Shown piece after piece: positions 8,685-18,386 of a stretch of DNA of 64,000 nt. The DNA is taken from positions 62,001-126,000 of the forward strand of contig CAWIED010000004.1 of NCBI GenBank assembly GCA_963835085.1. Reading direction: 5' to 3'. Numbering within the stretch: the first letter of the stretch is position 1; each line of letters opens with the position of its first letter. This DNA is from JBDIAG01 sp963835085. Its GTDB lineage: Bacteria; Actinomycetota; Actinomycetes; Actinomycetales; CAWJMD01. The position numbers and the translations under genes were made by a program. The notes under the pieces were generated by a model that worked only from the letters and a program-made list of their open reading frames with translations, was not told the origin of the DNA and ran no database searches.

Positions 8685-9535
8685 ATGACTCAAGAGCGAC
8701 TCGTCGTCCGCGGCGCAGACGTCCTCGGGTTAGTCCCAGGACTGCTGGGTTACGAGCCGAGCCCCGACCACGTTGTCGTCCTCGGCGTTCACCGTGACGG
8801 GGTGTTCCACGGGGCCGCTGGGATCCTCTGGATCGCCCCGATCGGGGAAGGGCAAGACTCGCCGACTACATGGCCGACAAGATCCTCACCGCCTGCCGCG
8901 ACGAAGACGACCCCAGCGCAGTGATCCTCGGCTATGGCAACCACGCCTAGCACCGAGCCATACTCCTGGGCGACGCCCTGGCCGACCGCGACCTTCACGT
9001 CGGGGACCTGTACGCAGTCACCGACGGTCGCTACTGGGCGATGGACGAGAGCGGCCAGTGGTCGCCACCAAAGCCGATGCGCGACACCGGCCCGGCACTA
9101 TGCGCGCTCGCCGGCTTCAACCCCGCCGTCAGCCGGGACGAGATGCTCGCACGCTACGACCCCACCCCGAACCAACCTGGACACTCCCTGTCTGGACCGA
9201 CCTAGCCTCCCAGCCGCCCAGCGCACGCGCAGGCCGAGCCCACCAGCTGCTGAGCGACCTCGTAGAGGCCCCGAGGCCCACGCGATCCCGCCATGTTCGT
9301 CGAACTGGCCGCTCTTACGCTCAGCAGCACCGCCGTGCGCGACGCCGTCCTGCAATACGGCTCAGAGCGCTACAGCCATGGCCAGGTCGTGGTCGACATG
9401 TACCGGGGCGCACCCGAATCCTGCCGCGGCGAACTCGCCGTCGTGGCCGCCACAACTGAGTTCATCGGTCGCGGCAACCCGACGGGGTCGGGGCACATCC
9501 TCAGCCATCCGGACCACGCCGGTCGGAACGCAGAC
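8685..9535 (+). pseudogene. DUF4192-family protein, broken
   Basis: From ATG 8685 the protein begins VRGADVLGLVPGLLGYEPSP and continues DHVVVLGVHRDG, which matches the start of DUF4192 proteins (xxdpaDLLAAVPxLLGFxPxxSLVVVGL). A one-base shift near 8850 is needed to continue as LADYMADKILTACRDEDDPS, and an in-frame TAG stands at 8948. The trace goes on as DLHVGDLYAVTDGRYWAMD, another shift follows near 9205, and the C-terminal part reads VVVDMYRGAPESCRGELAVV. DUF4192 genes are frequent in actinobacterial mobile elements; this one is dead. Confidence 0.65.
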
Positions 9536-10012
9536 TCGGAAAGCTCATCTATTTCGCCATCACGATGCACTTCGACCCTCGCCGTCTCCGCGTTCCGGCG
9601 AGCGCCATCAAAGAAGCCCTCAGCGTCGCCGACCAGCACTGGCAACGTGACCGGACCCGCGGAGCCGTGCTACGTGACACGACCGCCGGGCCGGCAACCG
9701 GCGCACCGTCGGAACAGGTTCACCGACCCCCGCGTCGCCCAGGACGTCTTGCCGACCGATGACGTACCGACAAAGTGTGGCTTGCGGCGCCGGATATTCA
9801 CCACGTCCGCCGTCCCGGGCGCGCCCATGCCAGGTGGCTGCAAGTACCAGCCAACACCAGCGGCAGGCCGCGGCGCCGGGGACTTGAACCGCGCGGCGTT
9901 CATCGGGCAGCTTGAGTGAACGGCTGCACGAAGTACGCCGCATGGGCAAGAATGGTCCTTGTCGGACGTCACCGATTCTGAAGGTCGCGGCCAGAGACAA
10001 GGAAGGATGTCC
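9536..10012. other. Spacer before the Dnd restriction-type operon
   Basis: There is no convincing gene. A frame near 9565-9762 (MHFDPRRLRVPASAIKEAL) looks like another fragment of the preceding broken cargo. The last 50 bases hold the GGAAGG ribosome site for the 10013 gene; no clear promoter could be picked. Confidence 0.4.
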
Positions 10013-12238
10013 ATGACCGAGGACCTCGGGTTCGAGGACCTGAGCCCACGCAGCTGGCTCGACGCGTTTCCCTGGCTCCGTGGCGCGTCATCGGGAGAAC
10101 TCGTCTCGCCGTGGTGGGACGAGCATATCGATGATACGCCCCCCGACGAACGCTGGCAGCGGCTTGGCCAGATTTCCCACCTGGCAATGGGCCGGCTCAC
10201 CGACTGGACCATCGGACAGATCTTCCCGGGGCTCTCCCCCGACCTGGACCTCCTCGACCTTGATCTGCCTACCCGGGTGCTAAATGTGCTGGCGCGGGAA
10301 GGATGCTCGGCCGCTGGCCCGTTGAGCGTCCTGACGCTCGACCAGCTGATGGGCTGGCATCGGGTCGGGATCCAAACGGTAGACGTGATCCTACGCTCGC
10401 TGGCCGACGCGTCGACTTCCCTCGCTACAGCGTCCGTATTCACCCATGATGCGCCCACCGTCGACTCCCTGGTTCTGCACAAGCCGCCGCCCCGTTCGCC
10501 TGAATGGTTGGCGACAACTACTGATGACCTCTCCACGATCGCCCTGTGGCAGACAGCTATCGGCCTGCCCGGCAATTCGCTGTTCCAAGGTGATCTGCCA
10601 GTCGGAACGCCGGGCGATGTTCTCAAGGCGCGGCAGCGGCTCGAAGAACTGACCGCCGCCGACGTCCTCAACGACAGAGAACGGTCGATGGATGCCGCCG
10701 GACTCCTTGACGATGCGCTCGCCTCGCTGGACCAGCGAGCGGTCCGGATCTTGGAGCTTCGGCTGTTTGCAGATAGGCGGCTCAGTCTTGATGAAGTCGG
10801 ACGGGAGTTTGGCGTGACCCGTGAACGCGTCCGGCAGGTTGAGGGCAGAGCCCGGACCGCGATGCTTGATGCCATCTCAGCGGGGCAGCTCGACCTGGTT
10901 GCCTCTGCTGCCCGATCTTTGATCGGCACGGTTCGTCCCTTGTCGGACCTCCTGCAACTGATGCCTGCGCTCGGACGCGAGGTCGCGCTCGTTGCCCAAC
11001 CGGTCTGGCGTGTCCTCGATCGCCTCGATGACGCTTATGAAATCGAAGATGGGTGGTGCGTCGTTCCGACCCTCAGCGCTGCCCAGGATTGGACGTCGAC
11101 CCAGCTTCGGGAGCGTGCTAATCAGTATGGAGTCGTCTTGCTGGACGAGCTGGACCTCATCGAGACGAGCGCTCCAGATGATCTGGGTGCCCTGACGACG
11201 CAGTGGCTGGAACGTTGTGGCTATGTCATCCACGGTGGCCACGTTCTGACGCGTACCCAGTCGGTCGGAGACTACGCGGCAGCCATCTTGTCGATCTGCG
11301 GTGAACCAGTGGGCGTTCAGGAGATAATCAACCGATTCCGCTTCGAACGGACGACTGGCTCCCTCAGGAACGCCATGAGCGTTGACGACCGCTTCGAGCG
11401 TGTGGACCGTGATCGCTGGGCGCTGCGTGAATGGGGCATGGATGCATACGCCAGCATCAGGTCGGTTATCCGTATGGAGCTTGCCAAAGCTGGCGGCACG
11501 ATCCCGATCGACACACTCGTGGAGCGGATCGCCGGCACCTACTCCGTCACCAGCAGTAGTGTCATCGCGTATGCCAGTACCCCGCCGTTCGAGCTGCGCG
11601 GCGGGGTCGTCCGTCCCGCAGGTACGTCTCGGGCGGCGCGCAAGCCACCCGAGCGCACCGCCCGCCTCTACCGGCGGGGTCAGTCGTGGATCTACCGGGT
11701 GTGCGTCAGTCACGATCACCTGCGGGGCAGCGGCTTCGTCGCACCGGTAGCGGTCACCACAATCTTAGGAATGGAGTTCGGCGACAAGATTCAGCTGAGT
11801 TCAGAACTCGGTGATCAGTTGATCCGCTGGAACGGAACGCAGCCAGCCTTCGGCACAATTCGCCGTTACCTGCTGGAGTACGACGTGGCAGCGGAGACCG
11901 AGGTCTTCTTGGTGATGAGTGACGACCGCCGTTTTGACGTCGACGTTGTCGAAGATTTGACCGGCGATCCCCTGTCCGACGCATTGGCGCTCGTCGGCGC
12001 CCGGCGAGACCTGTCCTGCGAGGCGGCTAGACAAGCTCTGGAGGCGGCCGTTGGGCTTCCCGAGGACTCTCCCGTCGTGAGCATGATCGGTACCTATCGT
12101 GACCGGGGTGATGGCGATGTTGCGGACCTGCTTACGGCGGTTCGGTATCACCTCGAAACGGGGGAGCCGCCCGGGGAGCCGCCGAAGCGAACGATCCGGT
12201 CTACCGACGTCGACGACATAATGGACCTGCTGTCATGA
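10013..12238 (+). CDS. Dnd-linked protein with alpha-CTD-like, sigma-region-4-like and winged-helix parts
   Basis: A 741-aa protein. ATG 10013 is preferred to ATG 10007 because GGAAGG then sits 6 bases upstream. Residues about 83-125 (LPTRVLNVLAREGCS...VGIQTVDVI) resemble the helix-hairpin-helix domain of RNA polymerase alpha CTD. Residues about 232-285 carry a textbook sigma-70 region 4 (LDQRAVRILELRLF, then LSLDEVGREFGVTRERVRQVE). After this come two winged-helix-like segments near residues 415-470 and 478-530 and an uncharacterised C-terminus. No core-binding sigma region 2 is present, so it is not a working sigma factor; it is more likely a DNA-binding recognition or regulatory subunit. 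Its stop overlaps the next start (ATGA), making it the first gene of the putative restriction operon. Confidence 0.8.
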   Translation: MTEDLGFEDLSPRSWLDAFPWLRGASSGELVSPWWDEHIDDTPPDERWQRLGQISHLAMGRLTDWTIGQIFPGLSPDLDLLDLDLPTRVLNVLAREGCSAAGPLSVLTLDQLMGWHRVGIQTVDVILRSLADASTSLATASVFTHDAPTVDSLVLHKPPPRSPEWLATTTDDLSTIALWQTAIGLPGNSLFQGDLPVGTPGDVLKARQRLEELTAADVLNDRERSMDAAGLLDDALASLDQRAVRILELRLFADRRLSLDEVGREFGVTRERVRQVEGRARTAMLDAISAGQLDLVASAARSLIGTVRPLSDLLQLMPALGREVALVAQPVWRVLDRLDDAYEIEDGWCVVPTLSAAQDWTSTQLRERANQYGVVLLDELDLIETSAPDDLGALTTQWLERCGYVIHGGHVLTRTQSVGDYAAAILSICGEPVGVQEIINRFRFERTTGSLRNAMSVDDRFERVDRDRWALREWGMDAYASIRSVIRMELAKAGGTIPIDTLVERIAGTYSVTSSSVIAYASTPPFELRGGVVRPAGTSRAARKPPERTARLYRRGQSWIYRVCVSHDHLRGSGFVAPVAVTTILGMEFGDKIQLSSELGDQLIRWNGTQPAFGTIRRYLLEYDVAAETEVFLVMSDDRRFDVDVVEDLTGDPLSDALALVGARRDLSCEAARQALEAAVGLPEDSPVVSMIGTYRDRGDGDVADLLTAVRYHLETGEPPGEPPKRTIRSTDVDDIMDLLS

Positions 12239-14372
12239 CTGAACCAGCACCATCGGGTCTCCGCGGTCTGACGCTCGCTAGTCGCTATCGCAGCAACCGT
12301 GGAGACGTGGTTCAAGGCTTCTACTTGCCTGCGTTCGGAGTGGCCACAAGTTACAGCCGCGCCGTCGGCTACTTCACATCGACCAGTCTGGCGCTGTACT
12401 CGCGTGGAATCGAAACCTTCGCGGCGCGCGGAGGCAGGATGCGACTCATTGCATCGCCCCACTTCAGCGACGACGATGCACTGGACATCGAGCGGGGCTA
12501 CGACATTCGGACGGTGATCGCCCGCGCGGCGGCGCGGGAGTTGGAGGCGGAGGAGCGTGACACCGTCCTCGATGGACTCGGGCTGCTGGGCCGGCTCATC
12601 GCTGACGAACGACTGGACATCAAGCTGGCGTTCGTCGAGCGGGGCGGTCGGGTCGGCATCTATCACGAGAAGCTCGGGATATTCCGCGACGCGGTCGGCG
12701 ACCTCGTGGCGTTCACAGGTAGTAGCAATGAGACCCATGGTGGCCTTGCTGCAAACTTCGAATCGATCGAGGTCTACCGGGGTTGGGTCGATGGAGATGG
12801 CGTCAGGGCACTCAACCTGGAGCAAGACTTCGAAGAGCTATGGGCTAACCAAACCCCGTTCCTGAGCGTGGAGGACTTCCCTCACGTGGCTCGCGACCGT
12901 CTCCTTCAGCTCGGGCATGAACGCAGCCTTCCGCTGCCACCCAGGGACGACGCTCTGATCCCGTCAGAGGTGAGAGTCGATGAACCGTCGCGGCTGGCCA
13001 TCCCAGGCCGACTGACAGTCCGGGAGTACCAGCGGACGGCCGTGGAATCGTGGCTGCGTAATCGTGCTCAAGGCATCCTCAAGATGGCTACAGGCACCGG
13101 TAAGACCAAGACATCAATGATCGCTGCAACAAAGTTGGCCGGCGTGCTGCAGCAGCGTGAGGAGCCACTCATCCTTCTCATACTTGCGCCGCTCCAGCAC
13201 CTGGTCGACCAGTGGATATCGGAGGTGGAGGACTTCGGTGTCCGTCCGATTCCGGTCTACGAGTCGAGTCACAAGTGGCTGCGCCTGGTCGAAGAGCAAC
13301 TCACGCAAGTGCGATTGGGGCGGCGGCCTTTGTTATGGCGATGGTCGCAACCAACGCATCGTTCTCAGGTGCCAAGTTCCAGTCGATTCTCTCTCGGATC
13401 TCGCTCCCGATGCTGGTTATCGCCGACGAAGCTCACAACCTTGGATCCCCGACGTACCGGGCGTCACTGCCGTCAAATGCCACCTATCGGCTTGCTCTAT
13501 CGGCGACGCCCGAACGATGGTTCGACGACGAGGGGACCGATGCACTAGTCGACTACTTCGGTCCGATCGTCTACGAGCTTGGGCTCGGTGAAGCCATCGA
13601 GATGGGCGCTCTCTGTCGGTACAATTACCTGCCCCGACTTGTGGAGCTCAACCACGCAGAGACACAGCTTTATGTCGACCTCTCTGCGCAGATAGCTGCC
13701 TGCATCGCAGCCGGTGAAGAACCCGAGGACACTGATTCTGACTCGCCGCTTGGCCAGCTGCTTCGCAAGCGTTCCGGGGTGCTTGGACACGCGGCTGGCA
13801 AGCTCGCCACGTTGCGCCGGGACATCGGCGATCGCGCGGATGGCTGGTTCCAGCTCGTGTATTGCGCCGAGGGGAGCCGTCCGTCACCCGTAGGCGAGCC
13901 CTCGGGACCAAACCAGCTCCGCGACGTGATGAGGGTTGTCGGCAACGAACTGCGCCTCGCTGCGCACTCCTACATCTCCGAAACACCAAGGGCGGAGCGC
14001 AAGGCGCTCCTGCGCCGTTTTGCGACCGGCGACGACCTGCGCGTCCTGGTCGCCATGCGCTGCCTGGATGAGGGCGTGGATATCCCCGACGCACGGGCGG
14101 GCTACCTGCTGGCCAGCAGCAGCAATCCTCGCCAGTTCATCCAACGGCGGGGTCGACTGCTGCGCCGCGCCGATGGCAAGGAGCATGCCGAAATCCTCGA
14201 CTATCTCGCTGTGCCGCCCGCCGGGACTCCGTTCAACTTCGAAATCGAGCGGCGCCTGCTGACGCGAGAACTTGAAAGAGCGAACGAGTTCGGAAAACTG
14301 TCGGAGAATTACGAAGCCACCCTAGAAATTCTGCGTCCGCTGAAGGACCGCTATCAGCTGATGCACCTCTGA
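12235..14372 (+). pseudogene. PLD-domain superfamily 2 helicase, Dnd restriction-enzyme type, one-base frameshift
   Basis: About 712 residues if one base is restored. The N-terminal part has a phospholipase-D-like motif (YHEKLGIF...AFTGSSNET, about residues 142-165), as in PLD-helicase restriction proteins. The helicase core follows: LTVREYQRTAVESW, Walker A MATGTGKTKTS (about residue 283), DEAH at about 13424, SATPERW, and motif VI QFIQRRGRLLRR. The frame breaks in GATTGGGGCGGCGG: adding one G to the G run at 13317-13320 restores RLGAAAFVMAMVATNASF. This layout fits the 'DNA phosphorothioation system restriction enzyme' family (TIGR04095), recalled and not searched. As written, the helicase cannot be made; a sequencing error is possible. 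Confidence 0.8.
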
Positions 14373-14395
14373 GAGCAATGTGATGAGACGGAAGG

Positions 14396-14566
14396 ATGCA
14401 GCAAGTGATTATTGATCGCACGGAAGAACAGGTGGTACAGGAGCTAACCGACGATGAGCGCGCTCTACTCAAGAGGGTCCTGCAGATCGAGCGCGCCAAG
14501 CTCCATGTCAGCGCCTACGAGCCGACCGACGACCTGCTGGCCGTCGTGAAGGAGATCTTGCCGTGA
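14396..14566 (+). CDS. 56-aa small protein of the Dnd restriction-type operon
   Basis: A 56-aa protein, MQQVIIDRTEEQVVQELTDD at the start, highly charged and probably all helical. ATG 14396 lies directly at GGAAGG; GTG 14405 (three codons later) would give better spacing and may be the true start. It sits 23 bases after the helicase and its TGA overlaps the GTG of the ATPase gene, so it is translated in lockstep with both. Small proteins next to SMC-like ATPases are a recurring feature of DNA-modification clusters; the function is unknown. Confidence 0.7.
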   Translation: MQQVIIDRTEEQVVQELTDDERALLKRVLQIERAKLHVSAYEPTDDLLAVVKEILP

Positions 14567-16617
14567 AGCTGCACCGGATCACGCTGACGAACTTTCGCCA
14601 GTTCAAGGGCGAGCAGCCTTTCGACCTGCGGTCGGACACGCTAATGCCAGTTACGCTGCTCTTCGGTGCCAACGGTGCGGGAAAGACGACACTCCTCAAC
14701 GCTTTTACCTGGGCGCTCTACGGCTCGCTGTCTGATGATCTCGAGCAGCAGGAGCGCCTCGTCACCGACAGTGTCTGGCGAGCAACTGCCGCGGGTGGCT
14801 CGGCAAGTGCCAGCGTGGAGCTGGTCTTCGATCACGAGGGTCAGGGCTACCGTCTACGCCGGCGGATTACGCTCCGCAAGGAGGGTGACCACCAGGCGAA
14901 GGCAGCACCCGAAGTGCAGTTGTGGATGACCTCGTCGGACGGCTCTTCCGAGATTGTGGGAGCGCCTCAGGAGAAGATCCAGTCGATCCTGCCTCGCAGT
15001 ATCAGCCGCTTCTTCTTCTTCAACGGGGAGCGTATTGAGAAGCTCGTTGAGAAGAGCGCGTATAGCGAGGTTCAACAGGACATCAAAGTGCTACTGGATC
15101 TGGAACAGGTCGAGCGAGCGCTTGCCCACCTTCCAAAGGTGGATCGGAAACTAACGGCGGATATCCGTAAGCATGGCGGGGACAAAGCCAGCGATATCCA
15201 GAACGCGATCGACCAACTTGGCGAACGTGAGTCAAGCTTCCGCGATGAGCAGAAGATCCTTGAGGGTGACCTTGCGACCCTGAACAAGGAGCGCGAGGAG
15301 GTCACCGAGTTGCTGCGGCAACATGACGCTGCAGCTCCCATACAGGCGCAGAGGGATTCCGTCACCCGGCAACTCGAGGAGACGCGGATTGGACTCGACA
15401 CTGCGGTGAAGGAGCGTGCGAACCTCATCGCAACACGGGGATTTCTGGCATTCACCGAGGAGCTCGGCGACGCAACCGGTTCGATGGCCGAGCAGCTGTA
15501 CGAACGGGGTGCCCTGCCGGCTCCTCTCAAGCGTGAGTTCGTCGACCAGTTACTCGATGAGGGCATCTGCATTTGCGGTACGGGTTTGGCGGAGCACAGC
15601 GAGCCATGGAAGCACGTAACGGAATGGCGTCAGCGAGCTGGACTGCAGGCGGTCGAGACCGCGTGGCAAAAGCTGAGCGGTCAGATCGAGCCGATGGCGG
15701 CGGCGCGGAGCGACCTGCGAGAGGCTCTCGGACGGATTGTGAAGCGGATCGGCGATCTTCGCGACAGCATCGCCGAACTGGAGGAGACGAAGTCCGAGCT
15801 CGATGGCAAGCTGCGCGACAGCCGGCTGGAGGATGTTCAGGCGCTGGAGTCGAAGCGGATCGACCTCGACAACCGACACGGCGAGAAGCAGCGCCGGATC
15901 GGTGCGGTAGCAAGTGATCTCCAGCGGATTGCAAAGGACATCCAGCACAAGGTCCAGGAACTCAAGAACGCAGAGGTGACTGACGAACTGGCCGCCAAGG
16001 CGCGAGCGCGCTCGGACATGGTCAGGAACGTCAAGCGTGCGCTCGAAGAAATCTTGGAGATCCGTTCAGAGCGGATGCGTCAGCGCCTCGACGCCGAACT
16101 CAAGTCGATCTACAGGAGTATCACGTACAAGAACTACGTCCCGGCGCTCAGCGAGTCGTTTGAGCTGACCCTGCATACCAATGTGGACGGCGTGCTACTG
16201 CCCGTCGGCAAGTCCACCGGCGAGAACCAAATCCTCAGTCTGAGCTTCGTCGCCGCAGTCTCCAAGCTTGCTCGTGAGATCCGCAAGGAGCGCCGGGCGG
16301 AGGGCGAGTCCGCCGAGGACGCAGGCACCTACCCCATCGTGATGGATGCCGCGTTCGGGTCGCTCGACGAGAACTACCAGGAGTCCGTAGCGCGCGTGCT
16401 CGCTCGGATGGCTCCCCAGTTGGTAGTGCTGGTGAGCAAGAGCCAGGGACTCGGAAAGGTGGTCGCCGAACTGGGCCCGTACGTCAGCCACCTTGGGGTC
16501 ATTGAGGTCCACAGCAGCCTGACAGGTGCCGATGAAGACATTGAGTTGCGCGGACATGGCTATCCATACATCCGCCACGCCGAGACCGACTACGCCCTGC
16601 TTAAGGAGATTCAGTGA
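14563..16617 (+). CDS. DndD-like SMC/Rad50-type ATPase of the restriction-type operon
   Basis: A 684-aa protein from GTG 14563. The N-terminal lobe has LTNFRQFKG and Walker A GANGAGKTT (about residues 34-42), then FFFFNGERIEKL, a motif shared with DndD. Two long coiled-coil arms flank a central GICICGTG pair of cysteines (about residues 336 and 338) at the place of a zinc hook. The C-terminal lobe has the signature-like GENQILSLSFVAAV and Walker B YPIVMDAAFGSLDE. It is distinct from the DndD encoded at 21076. It probably forms dimers that bind DNA ends or structures and powers restriction with the helicase. It overlaps its neighbours on both sides. Confidence 0.85.
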   Translation: MKLHRITLTNFRQFKGEQPFDLRSDTLMPVTLLFGANGAGKTTLLNAFTWALYGSLSDDLEQQERLVTDSVWRATAAGGSASASVELVFDHEGQGYRLRRRITLRKEGDHQAKAAPEVQLWMTSSDGSSEIVGAPQEKIQSILPRSISRFFFFNGERIEKLVEKSAYSEVQQDIKVLLDLEQVERALAHLPKVDRKLTADIRKHGGDKASDIQNAIDQLGERESSFRDEQKILEGDLATLNKEREEVTELLRQHDAAAPIQAQRDSVTRQLEETRIGLDTAVKERANLIATRGFLAFTEELGDATGSMAEQLYERGALPAPLKREFVDQLLDEGICICGTGLAEHSEPWKHVTEWRQRAGLQAVETAWQKLSGQIEPMAAARSDLREALGRIVKRIGDLRDSIAELEETKSELDGKLRDSRLEDVQALESKRIDLDNRHGEKQRRIGAVASDLQRIAKDIQHKVQELKNAEVTDELAAKARARSDMVRNVKRALEEILEIRSERMRQRLDAELKSIYRSITYKNYVPALSESFELTLHTNVDGVLLPVGKSTGENQILSLSFVAAVSKLAREIRKERRAEGESAEDAGTYPIVMDAAFGSLDENYQESVARVLARMAPQLVVLVSKSQGLGKVVAELGPYVSHLGVIEVHSSLTGADEDIELRGHGYPYIRHAETDYALLKEIQ

Positions 16618-17087
16618 CGATCCCGCCCGCCGATGTCCGCATCCGGCGCCCCCAAGAGCATGAACGGCTCATGAAGGAACTTCAGGACGCGGAAGGTGGC
16701 TTTGGTACCTTCCGCGACATTCTGTTGCTGTCTGCCGCCGTCGGGTACCGGTTCGAGCGCAGGGTGGCCTTCACCAAGACGGCCGGGGATCCGATCCGCT
16801 ACGAGACCTTAACAGGGCCGGCTTTCGGAGAAACGCTGGTCAACATGATGGCTGCGAACGTCGCAGAGGATGATCCGGAGATCATGGATGCGAATCGGAT
16901 CGAGGAGCGGATCACGATCTTCGAGGAGTACGCCAATGGAGGGCTGGAGTACATCCAGGAGCAAGTCAACGTGCGCCATCAACCTCCGGCGCTCGTAGTC
17001 GGTGACCTAGTCTCTGAGGCGCTCGGCGATAGCAGAGGCGCCACTCGCGCCTCAGTCGACGAACTGCTTGGCGGTGTGAGTTGGTAA
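16614..17087 (+). CDS. Dnd-associated protein 4-like
   Basis: A 157-aa protein whose GTG overlaps the ATPase stop (GTGA). It starts with VRIRRPQEHERLMKEL, has FRDILLLSAAVGYRFERRV, and ends a helical region with ITIFEEYANGGLEYI. These features match what I recall of the 'dnd system-associated protein 4' family (TIGR04062), which is found only beside dnd genes; no search was possible. No catalytic residues stand out, and a structural or adaptor role for the ATPase is inference. It is the last gene of the operon and converges on dndA with 16 bases between the stops. Confidence 0.65.
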   Translation: MTIPPADVRIRRPQEHERLMKELQDAEGGFGTFRDILLLSAAVGYRFERRVAFTKTAGDPIRYETLTGPAFGETLVNMMAANVAEDDPEIMDANRIEERITIFEEYANGGLEYIQEQVNVRHQPPALVVGDLVSEALGDSRGATRASVDELLGGVSW

Positions 17088-17103
17088 CCGGAAGTGGCTG
17101 ATG

Positions 17104-18297
17104 CTAGACGCTGATGAGTGCTGCGAGCCGGTCGACGAGATCGCGGAGCGGGATATCAACGGTCTGCGGGCCCCACGACAGTCGGAGCGCTCCTGCCACG
17201 CGTTCTGGTTCGTATCCAGCCGCGACCAGAACATGGCTTGGCTCGTAGCTCTGGCTAGTGCAGGCTGACCCGTTTGACAACGCAACGATATCTTTCAGTG
17301 CTACGAGCGCTGCTTCGGAGTCGATGCCGGGGATGGAGAAATTCAAGGTGCTGGCCATTGTCCGAAGCGGGTCACCGTTGAGCTGAGCACCTAGTGGAGT
17401 CAACGCCGCGAGGAGCTGTTGCTTTATTGCCGCGGCCTCCTCTGTGTAGGCGCGGACTTCTTTTTGTGCGATCGCAGCGGCGGTGCCAAGACCTGCTATT
17501 AGGGCGACTGGGAGAGTTCCGGGTCGGAGTCCGCGCTCTTGGCCGCCCCCATACATCAGTGGGGTGAGTGGGGGGCGTTGGTAGCCGCGGCGGCGGGTGA
17601 TGAGACCGCCGATGCCCTTGGGCGCGCCGATCTTGTGACCCGAAAATGCGAGTAGGTCGATACGTGGGTTCTGCAGCAGGGTAATCAGCTTGCCGTATGC
17701 CTGGGCGGCGTCGACGTGGAAGTACGCGTCGTGTCCGTCAAGTACTTGGGCGATGCCTTCGATCGGCTGGATGACGCCAGTCTCGTTGTTGACAGCCATC
17801 ACCGAGACCAGCAACGTGTCGGGCCGGAGGGCCTCGGCGACGGCCTCCGCTGAGACCCAGCCTCCATGGTTGGGTGGCAGTAGCGTGATCTCGAAGCCTT
17901 GCTTGTCGAGGGCTTCGAGTGGCTCTAGAACGGCCTTGTGTTCGATTTGGGTAGAGATGATGTGCTTCTTGCCGTGGGCTTCACCGTGGGGAGCGAGTCC
18001 GAGGATGGCGAGGTTGTCGCTCTCTGTAGCGCCACTGGTAAAGACGACTTCGTCGGGCTTGGCGGCGACCACGGCTGCCACCTGGTCGCGTGCCTGGTTG
18101 ACCCTGGCTTTGGCGATCTGGCCGTAGCTGTGTGTTCGGCTGCCCGCGTTGCCGAACTCCAGTGTCATGAAGCGCATGACCTCCTCGGCCACGCGCGGGT
18201 CGACCGGCGCCGTGGCGTTGACGTCCAGGTAGGTCGGTCGTCGCGGGCCTCCGGCGGCTCGCTGATCGGCCTTGTCGGAGGTGCTCGCTACTGTCAT
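17104..18297 (-). CDS. dndA: Cysteine desulfurase, DndA/IscS type
   Basis: A 397-aa PLP enzyme. The start is ATG 18297; longer frames upstream run into the divergent control region. It contains YLDVNATAPVDPRV, FTSGATESDNLAILG, HVDAAQAYGK, the Schiff-base lysine in FSGHKIGAPKGIGG, RPGTLPV, and the active-site cysteine in SNGSACTSQSYEPSHVL. It takes sulfur from L-cysteine and passes it to DndC for phosphorothioate formation; it may also build the DndC iron-sulfur cluster. It is transcribed away from dndB, sharing the intergenic region, as in Streptomyces-type dnd loci. Confidence 0.9.
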   Translation of the reverse strand: MTVASTSDKADQRAAGGPRRPTYLDVNATAPVDPRVAEEVMRFMTLEFGNAGSRTHSYGQIAKARVNQARDQVAAVVAAKPDEVVFTSGATESDNLAILGLAPHGEAHGKKHIISTQIEHKAVLEPLEALDKQGFEITLLPPNHGGWVSAEAVAEALRPDTLLVSVMAVNNETGVIQPIEGIAQVLDGHDAYFHVDAAQAYGKLITLLQNPRIDLLAFSGHKIGAPKGIGGLITRRRGYQRPPLTPLMYGGGQERGLRPGTLPVALIAGLGTAAAIAQKEVRAYTEEAAAIKQQLLAALTPLGAQLNGDPLRTMASTLNFSIPGIDSEAALVALKDIVALSNGSACTSQSYEPSHVLVAAGYEPERVAGALRLSWGPQTVDIPLRDLVDRLAALISV

Positions 18298-18386
18298 GTT
18301 TGGAAGCCTAGCCGCTGTACGGATCGTTGTTTGGATTGTTCGCATGGAGTGTTTGGAAGTGGATCCAAACATGGTAGGACTGGAGT
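18298..18386. promoter_or_regulatory. Divergent dndA-dndB control region with GTTTGGA repeats
   Basis: The 89-bp gap between the two divergent starts contains GTTTGGA three times on the plus strand (18298-18304, 18329-18335, 18351-18357) and once inverted (TCCAAAC, 18364-18370). The last two form a 7+7 palindrome with a 6-bp spacer. Spacings of 31 and 22 bp are close to whole helical turns. This looks like an operator array able to control both dndA and dndBCDE. DndB-family proteins have been reported to repress their own operons, so DndB is a candidate ligand, but this is inference. Confidence 0.6.

Noticed and set aside
18298..18386. The DndB operator type reported for Salmonella (TACG-N10-CGTA)
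   Set aside because: No such inverted pair is present in this region; only the GTTTGGA repeats stand out.
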